NCBI GenBank assembly: GCA_036258195.1
Contig: DATAED010000058.1
Location: forward strand, 1-19,887
DNA length: 19,887 nucleotides
DNA from: JAKAIY01 sp036258195
GTDB taxonomy: Bacteria; Chloroflexota; Ktedonobacteria; Ktedonobacterales; JADMIN01
Direction of reading: 5' to 3'
The notes under the pieces are model-generated. The model made no database searches. It saw only the letters and a list, made by a program, of their open reading frames with translations, and was not told where the DNA came from. Both the position numbers and the translations under genes were made by a program. This document shows, in pieces, positions 1 through 5,923 of the stretch (positions are counted from its first letter, which is position 1; every line of letters begins with the position of its first letter).

Positions 1-1
1 C

Positions 2-478
2 CTGTATGGCGATCTGGCGGCTATTCGCCAGCGGGGCGAGACGCAGCGCGGCGATGTAGCGCGGCTGCGTCAGGAGCTGGAGACCGCCAGCCCGGGGCGC
101 GCCTACCTGCTGCGGCGCAAGCTGGCCGACGCGCAGGCCGACATGGCCGAGGGTCTGCTCGACGACCTCATCGCGCAGACCTACAGCCAGTTCATGCGCC
201 ATGCCCGCGCCGGGCTGCTCACCGGGCGCATGGCTGGCGCGCGGCTTGATCAGGATGATCCGCAGGCCGAGGTGATGCGCGCCGCATTCCTCGTGCCGCG
301 CGACGCGACGCCAGCGTTCATCGCGGAGGTTGACGCCGTCGCCGAGCGTCAGCCGGGGCTATGGAGCGCGTACAGCGGGCCATGGGCGCCATACAGCTTC
401 ACAGCGCCGCCCGCCGGGCCAGAGGAGTCGGCGGAGGAGTCGGCTGAGGAGCACATGGAGGAGGTCAGCGATGCGTGA
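2..478 (+). CDS. Gas vesicle protein GvpF/GvpL family, C-terminal part (5' end outside window)
   Basis: The reading frame is open from base 2, so the start lies outside the window; 158 residues are visible. The signature of the GvpF/L family is clear: SPGRAYLLRRKL near the start of the visible part and YSGPWAPYSF near the end, which matches the family's conserved C-terminal G-P-W-x-P-Y-S-F block. Family members are cytoplasmic assembly factors that bind GvpA and other minor Gvp proteins and sit in or on the growing vesicle. The extreme C-terminus is an acidic Glu/Ser tail (EESAEESAEEHMEE). The stop overlaps the start of the next gvp gene by 8 bases, which implies one operon and translational coupling. 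F and L cannot be told apart from this fragment, so no symbol is assigned. Confidence 0.93.
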   Translation: MYGDLAAIRQRGETQRGDVARLRQELETASPGRAYLLRRKLADAQADMAEGLLDDLIAQTYSQFMRHARAGLLTGRMAGARLDQDDPQAEVMRAAFLVPRDATPAFIAEVDAVAERQPGLWSAYSGPWAPYSFTAPPAGPEESAEESAEEHMEEVSDA

Positions 479-731
479 GCCGAACGCCGAGAAACGCGAA
501 GTCACGCTGCTAGAGCTCGTGGATCGCCTGCTCGACCGGGGCGTGACCCTCACGGGCGACATCACCATCTCGGTCGCCGATGTCGATCTGATCGTGCTCG
601 GTCTGCGACTGATGCTGGCCTCAGCCGAACGCATGGAGCAACTGCGCGTGTCGGGGCCAGCGCCCGCCGCGCTGACTGGGCCTGCCGAATCGGGCGAGTC
701 GGACGATACAGGGGAGGCTGCGCATGGGTGA
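471..731 (+). CDS. gvpS: GvpA-family minor gas vesicle protein, GvpS-like
   Basis: This 86-residue protein has a GvpA/J/M/S domain at about residues 11-56: TLLELVDRLLDRGV, then TGDITISVADVDLI and LRLMLASAERM. The main shell protein GvpA normally has D-A-(W/F)-x-R-V after the D-(K/R)-G-(I/V) turn. Here the sequence is T-G-D-I, as in the minor proteins GvpS/GvpJ/GvpM. Order (a GvpF/L before it, GvpK and GvpJ after it) resembles the L-S-K-J part of the Bacillus megaterium gvp cluster, which is why I favour GvpS. The ATG is inside the preceding gene, 6 bases after GGAGGAGG. The C-terminus after residue 60 is low-complexity Ala/Gly/Glu. Likely role: assembly or nucleation of the vesicle rather than the rib structure. 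The S versus J/M label is uncertain. Confidence 0.87.
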   Translation: MREPNAEKREVTLLELVDRLLDRGVTLTGDITISVADVDLIVLGLRLMLASAERMEQLRVSGPAPAALTGPAESGESDDTGEAAHG

Positions 732-1590
732 GTGGAATGCGCCAGAAGCGCTCGGCGACACAGCACAGCGGCTCTACGTCTACGCCATCGGCGCGGCAGA
801 CATCGCGGCGTCCGCGCAGGTCGTCGGATTCGGCGGGCCGCTGTTCGTCGTGCGGCGCCACGGGCTGGGCGCAGTCGTCAGCCGCGTGCGCCCATCAGCT
901 CGCCCCGATCAGCGCCGCGCATCCGGGATCTCCGAGACCACCGATGAGGCGCTGGATGGCGCTGCGCCAACCGCGAGCGGGGAGAATCTGCTGCGCCATG
1001 AGGCGATAGTAGAGGCTATCTGCGCAGGCGCGGCGGCTCTCCCTGTGCGCTTCGGCGTCATCCTGCCAGATGGCGCGGCGGTCGAACGCGCCCTTGAGCG
1101 ACAGCGCGACACCCTGCGCGCCGACCTGCTGCGCATCGGCGACAAGGTCGAGATGGGCGTCATCGCGCTCTGGAATCCAGTGGCTACGCAGGAGGAGGCC
1201 GAGGTGAGCGCCGAGGAGACGTCCGCCGCTGACCAGCGCGCCGAGCCGCGCCCCGGGCTGGCCTATCTGCGCGCGAGGCAGGCGCAGTATCAGCGCAGCG
1301 CGACCATGCGTGCACGCGCAGAGCGGCTGGGCGACGCGCTCGACGCCGAGCTGCGCCCACGCCCGCTGCAAACGCAGCGCGCCCTCTGTCCATCGCCGCG
1401 CCTGGCCCTGCGCGCTGTCCATCTGCTGGAGCGCGCGCAGGTCGGCGCCTTTGGCGAGGCGTTCGACGCCGCGCGACGGCGCCATGCGGCGGAGGCGCGG
1501 CTGCTGCTGAGTGGGCCGTGGCCGCCGTACAGTTTCGTTACCGCGCAACGCTCGATCACACCCGCTCACGCATCCGCTCACATCCAATGA
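724..1590 (+). CDS. Gas vesicle protein GvpF/GvpL family, full length
   Basis: A 288-residue GvpF/L protein. The N-terminal domain begins RLYVYAIG. It is followed by the conserved H-E-A-I-V-E-A segment with LPVRFGVILPD (about residues 93-115), VEMGVIALWNP (about 139-150), GLAYLRARQ (about 175) and, near the end, LLSGPWPPYSF. This is the second GvpF/L paralogue here; the first ends at 478, and such clusters commonly carry two or more. The ATG overlaps the gvpS stop by 8 bases and lies 6 bases after GGGAGG. An acidic Glu/Ala insert (about residues 153-172) separates the two conserved halves. Expected to act in the cytoplasm as a chaperone-like binding partner of GvpA during vesicle nucleation. 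Which paralogue equals F and which L cannot be decided by eye. Confidence 0.95.
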   Translation: MGEWNAPEALGDTAQRLYVYAIGAADIAASAQVVGFGGPLFVVRRHGLGAVVSRVRPSARPDQRRASGISETTDEALDGAAPTASGENLLRHEAIVEAICAGAAALPVRFGVILPDGAAVERALERQRDTLRADLLRIGDKVEMGVIALWNPVATQEEAEVSAEETSAADQRAEPRPGLAYLRARQAQYQRSATMRARAERLGDALDAELRPRPLQTQRALCPSPRLALRAVHLLERAQVGAFGEAFDAARRRHAAEARLLLSGPWPPYSFVTAQRSITPAHASAHIQ

Positions 1591-1636
1591 CCGCGCCTGG
1601 CGTCCGCAGGGGCGCCGCGCGAGAGAAAGGCCACCT

Positions 1637-1918
1637 ATGATGAATGATCCGCAAGGACAGCAGATCGACAACCTAGCCCAGCAGGATCCCAGCAGCCGCG
1701 TACAAGAGGCGATGATGCGCATGGCGAGCGACATGCGGGCGCAAGGACACCCGCATGAGGCGATCGACATGTACACCAAACTGATGGATGACTACCCGGA
1801 GACTCAGGCGGCGCGGGCAGCCACCAATGCGCTGATCGACCTGGCGAAGGAGATGGAACAGCAGGGACTGTCACGCCTGGCGCTGGAGATCTATCAGATC
1901 GTGGAGAGCTACCAGTGA
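1637..1918 (+). CDS. Small TPR-like protein within the gvp operon
   Basis: A 93-residue, almost entirely helical protein with two TPR-like helix pairs. The first is about residues 19-49 (MRMASDMRAQGHPHEAIDMY, then a Y-P turn); the second is about residues 56-91 (LIDLAKEMEQQGLSRLALEI). The spacing of small residues (G, A, Y-P) fits the tetratricopeptide pattern, although two units are fewer than most TPR proteins use. It starts at ATG 1637 (a second ATG follows directly), 6 bases after GAGAAAGG. Its stop overlaps the GTG start of gvpK by 4 bases, so it belongs to the gvp operon. I do not know an established gvp gene letter for it. By position it may be an assembly adaptor for GvpL or GvpK; that is inference. 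Confidence 0.82.
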   Translation: MMNDPQGQQIDNLAQQDPSSRVQEAMMRMASDMRAQGHPHEAIDMYTKLMDDYPETQAARAATNALIDLAKEMEQQGLSRLALEIYQIVESYQ

Positions 1919-2325
1919 GCGGCTCACGCCATCCAGGTCGCCCAAAAAAGCCACGTCGCGCGGCGCCATCGCTGCCATCGGCCAGGGATGCGCGGCTGCG
2001 TGGTGATCTCGACGTGCTGCGCGACTACGCCGACGAGCTGACGCAGGTCGAGCCGGGCCTGCCACGCCGTATCAACGCCGACCAGGAGAATGTGGAGCAA
2101 GGGTTGGCCAAGCTCGTGCTAACGTTGATCGAGTTGCTGCGCCAGTTGCTCGAAAAGCAGGCCATTCGCCGGATGGAGGCTGGCTCGCTGACCGATGACG
2201 AGGTCGAGCGACTGGGCGAGACCTTCCTGAAGCTGGAGCGCAAGATGAATGAATTGAAAGCGACATTTGATTTGCAGGATGAGGATCTCAATCTGAATCT
2301 TGGCCCACTGGGCGATCTCATGTAG
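1915..2325 (+). CDS. gvpK: Gas vesicle protein GvpK
   Basis: A 136-residue protein with the complete GvpK signature: RINADQENVEQGLAKLVLTL (about residues 52-71), then LIELLRQLLEKQAIRRMEAG, LTDDEVERLGETFL, and the C-terminal LNLNLGPLGDLM. GvpK is a small helical protein required for vesicle formation in haloarchaea and conserved in bacterial clusters. The first 40 residues are basic and low in complexity (Arg/Pro/Lys-rich), which is common in actinobacterial-type GvpK. The start is GTG at 1915, overlapping the previous stop (GTGA), so translation is probably coupled to the TPR-like gene. The next downstream ATG would cut into the conserved domain. Confidence 0.95.
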   Translation: MSGSRHPGRPKKPRRAAPSLPSARDARLRGDLDVLRDYADELTQVEPGLPRRINADQENVEQGLAKLVLTLIELLRQLLEKQAIRRMEAGSLTDDEVERLGETFLKLERKMNELKATFDLQDEDLNLNLGPLGDLM

Positions 2326-2377
2326 CGTGCAGGCCGGTATGGCGATAACGAGAGCAACGGAGAAAGGATAGCTGCAC

Positions 2378-2950
2378 ATGAGCGCTGGACATTCCGGGTC
2401 TACTGGCCCACCGTCCATCCCGTCACGCCCCAGTGGGTACCCTGCCAGCCAGTCGGGCGCCGGGGGCCGACGCGCCGCGCAATCCACAGGGGCCACCAAT
2501 CTCGCTGATCTGCTCGAACGTGTGCTGGATAAGGGCATCGTCATCGCGGGCGACATCACGGTTTCGCTGGGGCAGGTCGAGTTGCTGAGCATCAAGCTCC
2601 GGCTGGTGGTGGCATCCATCGACAAGGCGCAGGAGATCGGCATCGACTGGTGGCGCTCCGACCCGGCGCTCTCGTCGCACGCGCGGCAGATGGAGTTACA
2701 GAACCGTGAGCTGACTGCGCGGCTCGACCGCATGGAGCAGCGCCTTCAGGGGCTCCCGGCGCCACAGCAGCCACAGCAGCGCGCGCCAGCGCAGGCGGGA
2801 CAGCCTCAGCCACCCAACTATCCGCCCAATGCCTATCCACCCTATGCGCCACATCCCAACGCCGCGCCCAGCGGCGATGGCCAGAACAATGCTGACAGCA
2901 TGCCCTCGTCGCCACCGGGGAGCGGCGGGCGTGGCCCCAACGGTGATTGA
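2378..2950 (+). CDS. gvpJ: GvpA-family minor gas vesicle protein, GvpJ-like, with Pro/Gln-rich tail
   Basis: A 190-residue protein in three parts. Residues 1-40 are a Ser/Gly/Pro linker. Residues 41-95 are the GvpA/J domain: NLADLLERVLDKGIVIAGDI, VELLSIKLRLVVASIDK and GIDWWRSDP. Residues 101-124 form a short predicted coil, and residues 125-190 are a disordered Pro/Gln/Tyr/Asn tail. The I-A-G-D-I and G-I-D-W-W features are those of minor GvpJ-type proteins, not of the shell protein GvpA. Typical GvpJ is shorter (roughly 100-150 residues), so the tail is unusual. The ATG at 2378 has AAAGGA 9 bases upstream; the gap from gvpK is 52 bases. This is the last gvp gene on the + strand: 10 bases beyond its stop the convergent J-domain gene ends. 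Confidence 0.9.
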   Translation: MSAGHSGSTGPPSIPSRPSGYPASQSGAGGRRAAQSTGATNLADLLERVLDKGIVIAGDITVSLGQVELLSIKLRLVVASIDKAQEIGIDWWRSDPALSSHARQMELQNRELTARLDRMEQRLQGLPAPQQPQQRAPAQAGQPQPPNYPPNAYPPYAPHPNAAPSGDGQNNADSMPSSPPGSGGRGPNGD

Positions 2951-2960
2951 CGCGCTTCGG

Positions 2961-3551
2961 CTAGCGCCGAGGTGAGCGAGGGGGCGGCTTGCGGCTGCGC
3001 GGGGATCGGGGGCCACGCGGCGATGGGCGGGCGTCCCACCGTGGCGCCGCGCGGCGCTGCGTGCGATTACCATTGCCATCGGCGCCGCCTGCCGAGCGCA
3101 CAAGCGCATCGACCTCCGCGCCGAAGTCGCGCAGGACGCCGCGCAACTCATCCGCCGCCTCGCGCGCCATGCCTGCGACCGCCGCGCCCAGCTCGTCGAC
3201 CGCCGCCTGGACGTCGGCGCTTTGCAGATCGATGGAGCGATGGAAGGTGATCACCTGCGGGCCATCGTCGGCCAGCGAGGCTTCCGCCGTGGTGTTCGGC
3301 TGGCGTCGCTGGTCGTATTGCGCGTCATATTGCGCGCGCCGCTGGGGGTCTGAGAGCGTCTGATACGCGCTGTTGAGCGCCTTGAAGCGCTGATCCGCCT
3401 CGGCGTCATCGGGGTGCAGGTCAGGATGATGCTCGCGCGCGCGGCGATGGTAGGCCTGCGCGATCTCCTCTGGCGAGCTGGTGGGAGACACGCCCAGCGC
3501 TGCGTAATAGTCGGTCTGCTCGGCGTCGGCTGTGTGATCCATCTGTGCCAT
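2961..3551 (-). CDS. J-domain (DnaJ-like) co-chaperone
   Basis: A 196-residue protein with an N-terminal J domain at about residues 14-78: TDYYAALGVSPTSSPEEI, the obligatory HPD motif at 42-44 (REHHPDLHP), and FKALNSAYQTLSDPQRRAQYD. The HPD loop stimulates the ATPase of a DnaK partner. There is no Gly/Phe region, no zinc finger and no DnaJ substrate domain, so this is a class III (type C) J-protein. The middle (about 105-155) is an acidic helix rich in Ala, Asp and Val. The C-terminus is strongly basic and Pro/Arg/Ser-rich. It ends tail-to-tail with gvpJ, 10 bases apart. No strong ribosome site precedes ATG 3551; ATG 3542 is an alternative. Targeting to gas-vesicle proteins is suggested by location only. 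Confidence 0.9.
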   Translation of the reverse strand: MAQMDHTADAEQTDYYAALGVSPTSSPEEIAQAYHRRAREHHPDLHPDDAEADQRFKALNSAYQTLSDPQRRAQYDAQYDQRRQPNTTAEASLADDGPQVITFHRSIDLQSADVQAAVDELGAAVAGMAREAADELRGVLRDFGAEVDALVRSAGGADGNGNRTQRRAAPRWDARPSPRGPRSPRSRKPPPRSPRR

Positions 3552-3637
3552 AGCGATAGTTTCGACCCGGCGTCGCGCGGACGCCCGGCGGTCACTCCTT
3601 CTCTCTCATGATGTTAGCATCCCTGATGCGACAGGCG

Positions 3638-3675
3638 CTGCCCTCTCCCCACACGATGAGGCGGAGAAAGGGCAG
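3638..3675 (-). terminator. Imperfect hairpin after the Met/Pro/Gln-repeat gene
   Basis: The arms CTGCCCTCTCC and GGAGAAAGGGCAG pair with a two-base bulge. The hairpin lies 21-58 bases past the stop at 3696 and before the J-domain start at 3551. There is no U-run, so it may be an intergenic hairpin repeat related to the ones at 12741 and 17826, with only partial terminator activity. Confidence 0.4.
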
Positions 3676-3695
3676 TGAGCTGGTCGCTCAGAGAC

Positions 3696-4514
3696 TCAGG
3701 AACCGCTGCCCTGACCACCCTGGTTTGGCGCGGGCGGCGGCGCGGGCTGGGCGGGTTGCTGTGGCGCAGGCTGAGCAGGTTGGGCGGGTTGTTGGGCTGG
3801 TTGCGCTTGTTGAACTGGCTGCGCGGGCTGGGCAGGTTGTGCGCCCTGAGGCTGCTGCCCACCGAGCGCGCCACCGACACCGCCGACGACGTTGCCAGCG
3901 GCGTCTCCGACACTGCCAACCGTCTGACCGACGCCCTCGCCAACGCCGCCGACCGTCTGGCCGAGGCCTTCGCCAACGCCACCAACTGCCTGGCCCACGC
4001 CCTGCCCGATGCCGCCGACTGCCTGGCCCAGACCATCCGTCAGGCCGCCGAGCAGGCCGCCACCACCGCCGGATTGCTGCGGCGCGGCCTGTTGTGGTTG
4101 CTGCGGCATCGGCTGCTGGGGCTGCATCGGCTGCATTGGCTGCATTGGCTGCATTGGCTGCTGGGGCTGCATTGGCTGCTGGGGCTGCATTGGCTGCTGG
4201 GGCTGCATGGGTTGTTGCGGCTGCATGGGTTGTTGCGGCTGCATGGGTTGTTGCGGCTGCATCGGCTGCTGGGGCATAGGCTGTTGTGGCTGCATGGGTT
4301 GTTGCGGCTGCTGAGGCATGGGCGGCTGCTGAGGCATGGGTTGCTGTGGTGGCATCGGCTGCTGTGGTGGCTGCACCATCTGCTGCGGCTGCACGGTCTG
4401 CACGCCTTCAGTCGGTTGCTGCGTCGGCGGCGTCGATGCGTCTAGCTGTTGGTTCGGCGCCCCCTGAGCATTCTCCTCGCTCTCGGGATAGCCTGAATAA
4501 TTCTGATTCGTCAC
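3696..4514 (-). CDS. Low-complexity protein: Met/Pro/Gln repeats, Gly-rich 11-mers, Pro/Ala/Gln tail
   Basis: A 272-residue protein I cannot assign to a family. Residues 1-40 are polar and non-repetitive. Residues about 42-147 are Pro/Gln/Met repeats, including six consecutive MQPQQP units. Residues about 160-215 are five 11-residue units of the form G(L/V)GQ(A/T)VGGVGE. Residues 216-272 are Pro/Ala/Gln/Gly-rich. No signal peptide or classic membrane segment is visible. The start is GTG 4514, preceded 7 bases upstream by AAGGAGGAGG, which fixes strand and frame. Eleven-residue periodicity is seen in amphipathic interface-binding proteins (synuclein, perilipins), but the glycine content here is much higher, so the resemblance is weak. 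It is followed by the J-domain gene on the same strand and faces the Gln-rich gene at 4819 head-to-head. Confidence 0.75.
   Translation of the reverse strand: MTNQNYSGYPESEENAQGAPNQQLDASTPPTQQPTEGVQTVQPQQMVQPPQQPMPPQQPMPQQPPMPQQPQQPMQPQQPMPQQPMQPQQPMQPQQPMQPQQPMQPQQPMQPQQPMQPQQPMQPMQPMQPMQPQQPMPQQPQQAAPQQSGGGGGLLGGLTDGLGQAVGGIGQGVGQAVGGVGEGLGQTVGGVGEGVGQTVGSVGDAAGNVVGGVGGALGGQQPQGAQPAQPAQPVQQAQPAQQPAQPAQPAPQQPAQPAPPPAPNQGGQGSGS
4153..4260. repeat. Perfect 18-bp tandem repeat, two subtypes, six units
   Basis: Three identical copies of ATTGGCTGCTGGGGCTGC (4153-4206) are followed directly by three identical copies of ATGGGTTGTTGCGGCTGC (4207-4260), read on the + strand. Each unit encodes MQPQQP on the - strand. 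Degenerate units extend to either side (about 4108-4378), including three 9-bp units at 4126-4152. Blocks of identical subtypes point to recent local duplication. Confidence 0.95.
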
Positions 4515-4818
4515 GAGGTTCCTCCTCCTTGCTTGTATGAAGCGCTGCTTGGGCTCGTGCTGGGCTTGTGCTGGTGAGGCAGCGCATGCGACGCGCCGCG
4601 CACAGCGATAGCGCGCGAAGCGCTATCTCGCGCTAGAGAGCAGCAAGTTCCGTGCCTTCCGCCGCTGCGCAGTCGCTGCGCAGCCAATAGGCACATGCTG
4701 GTACTGCCTCCGACCGTCGCTGGCACACTTCCTGCGATTACGTGAGAAAGCGCCTTGCATCGCAAGGGAAGGGCGAGGCGCGCCAACACGACTGACAAGG
4801 AGGAAAGAGGAACACGCT
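4515..4818. promoter_or_regulatory. Divergent intergenic region with two inverted repeats
   Basis: This 304-base gap separates two head-to-head genes and must hold both promoters, but I see no convincing -35/-10 pair. It contains a perfect hairpin, GATAGCGC-GCGAA-GCGCTATC (4607-4627), partly overlapping a second, bulged inverted repeat (about 4621-4641). A perfect palindrome CCTTGC-ATC-GCAAGG lies at 4753-4767, about 50 bases before the ATG at 4819. The direct repeat GCTGCGCA occurs twice near 4664-4681. These are candidate operators. The strong ribosome sites of both genes lie at the two ends. Confidence 0.5.
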
Positions 4819-5805
4819 ATGGCGACACCGCAAGTGACCCAGCAAGATCAACAAACCGATCAAGAGCAGCGTTCCGATCAGGTCACGCAGGCCGATCTCA
4901 CGCAGGCGCTGCAACCCGTGATGACGCAAGTCGAGCAGCAGATCGAGCAGATCATCAAGCAGCAGATGAATGAAGCGCTACAGCCACTACGCCAGAACAT
5001 GGGGCAGATTCTCGGCCAGGCGCAGACTGGGCAGCCCCAACAGGCGGGGAACGATAGCTCCAACGGGCAGTCCCCGCAGGCAGGCCAGGCGACCGCGACC
5101 GACTCCGCCGCAGGCATGACGCAAGATCAGGCGCAAGGGCAACCACAAGATCAGGCGCAAGATCAGGCGCAAGGGCAACCACAAGATCAAGAGCAGTCGA
5201 AGGGCGATGAATCGCCGCTGGTGTCCATCCTGCAGCAGCAGATCAACGATGCGATGGATCCTGTGCTGGATGACCTGCGCGACAACATCGAGGAAGCCGT
5301 ACAGCAGCAGATGGATTACATCCTCAAACTGAGTGAGGATGATCTGCACAAGCAAATCAACGAGGCGATCGAGCCGCTACGCAAGGATGTGCAACAAACA
5401 ACCGACCAGGTCGTGCAGGACGTGAAGCAAGCCCGCGAGCATCCGCCGCAGACCAAACTGCAGGAGGCCATCCAGCGCACCGTGGCGGCGCTGAAGAAAA
5501 CGATGCAGTGGCTGGCCCGCACGCTGCGAGCGCTGCTGCGCACGGTGGTCGAGCTGCTCAAGGCAGTGCTGAATCTGGTTGTCGTCCTCTTGCTGGCCCT
5601 CTTTGAGGGGTTGAAGTCGCTGGGGTCAGCGGCGGGCAAGGGAGCTGGCGCCATTGGAGGCGGCATCGCTGGTGGCTTGAAGAAGATGCTCCAGGGCTCG
5701 CTGCGGGGCCTGGCAAACAAACTGCTCCCGCAGCCAGAGACTGGCCAGCAGACGAATCAGCAGGCCGACCAGCAGGCCGGGCAGCCAGCTCAGGCTGCCT
5801 CGTAA
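4819..5805 (+). CDS. Gln-rich helical protein with repeated QI..A[ILM].P motif and C-terminal hydrophobic segment
   Basis: A 328-residue protein of unrecognised family. Residues 24-65 and 138-200 are predicted helices carrying four copies of a short motif: QALQPVMTQV (29-38), QQMNEALQPLRQ (48-59), QQINDAMDPVLDDLRD (140-155) and KQINEAIEPLRKDV (178-191). Between them lies a Gln/Asp/Ala/Gly linker (about 66-132) with a 12-residue internal duplication. Residues about 214-240 are an amphipathic basic helix. Residues 242-262 are strongly hydrophobic (VVELLKAVLNLVVVLLLALF). A Gly/Ala helix with lysines (267-291) and a Gln-rich tail follow. The ATG has AAGGAGG upstream. The hydrophobic stretch could be one membrane span or a gas-vesicle or lipid interface anchor. 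The neighbour at 5924 shares the motif. Function unknown. Confidence 0.8.
   Translation: MATPQVTQQDQQTDQEQRSDQVTQADLTQALQPVMTQVEQQIEQIIKQQMNEALQPLRQNMGQILGQAQTGQPQQAGNDSSNGQSPQAGQATATDSAAGMTQDQAQGQPQDQAQDQAQGQPQDQEQSKGDESPLVSILQQQINDAMDPVLDDLRDNIEEAVQQQMDYILKLSEDDLHKQINEAIEPLRKDVQQTTDQVVQDVKQAREHPPQTKLQEAIQRTVAALKKTMQWLARTLRALLRTVVELLKAVLNLVVVLLLALFEGLKSLGSAAGKGAGAIGGGIAGGLKKMLQGSLRGLANKLLPQPETGQQTNQQADQQAGQPAQAAS
5122..5189 (+). repeat. 32-bp direct repeat, two identical copies
   Basis: A 32-base sequence beginning CAAGATCAGGCGCAAGGGC occurs identically at 5122-5153 and 5158-5189, offset by 36 bases (12 codons). It encodes the duplicated DQAQGQPQDQ linker of the Gln-rich protein. It is a recent in-frame duplication. 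Confidence 0.95.
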
Positions 5806-5848
5806 TCGCACTGTGGTCGGGCGCCATCAGTATGCGGCGTCCCGGTCG

Positions 5849-5889
5849 GGGCGCCTGGGCATCCTAGACGGGACACAGCCCAGGCGCCC
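5849..5889 (+). promoter_or_regulatory. Perfect 12-bp hairpin in the 118-base gap before the second helical gene
   Basis: GGGCGCCTGGGC (5849-5860) pairs perfectly with GCCCAGGCGCCC (5878-5889), with a 17-base loop. It ends 22 bases before the AAGGAGG at 5912. No U-run follows, so it is not a typical intrinsic terminator. It may be a processing or stability element, or may tune expression between the two adjacent genes. Confidence 0.6.
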
Positions 5890-5923
5890 ACCTCGCTTCG
5901 GCGCTAGAGACAAGGAGGATATT

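Noticed and set aside
471..731. Main shell protein GvpA
   Set aside because: The residues after the D-R-G turn are T-G-D-I, not the D-A-(W/F)-x-R-V of GvpA. The same holds for the gene at 2378 (A-G-D-I). Both are minor-protein types.
895..1779. A 294-codon - strand ORF
   Set aside because: It lies across gvpL and the TPR-like gene, both of which have clear family motifs. It is a high-GC shadow frame.
4108..4378. Possible CRISPR array
   Set aside because: Units are 18 bp and directly joined with no unique spacers; they encode a protein repeat.
3675..4445. A 256-codon + strand ORF opposite the Met/Pro/Gln gene (Leu/His/Gly/Trp repeats), and Cys/Gly-rich frames at 4009-4314
   Set aside because: They are antisense readings of the 18-bp repeats. 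They lack a ribosome site and give implausible composition, whereas the - strand frame has AAGGAGGAGG at the right distance and a normal non-repetitive N-terminus.
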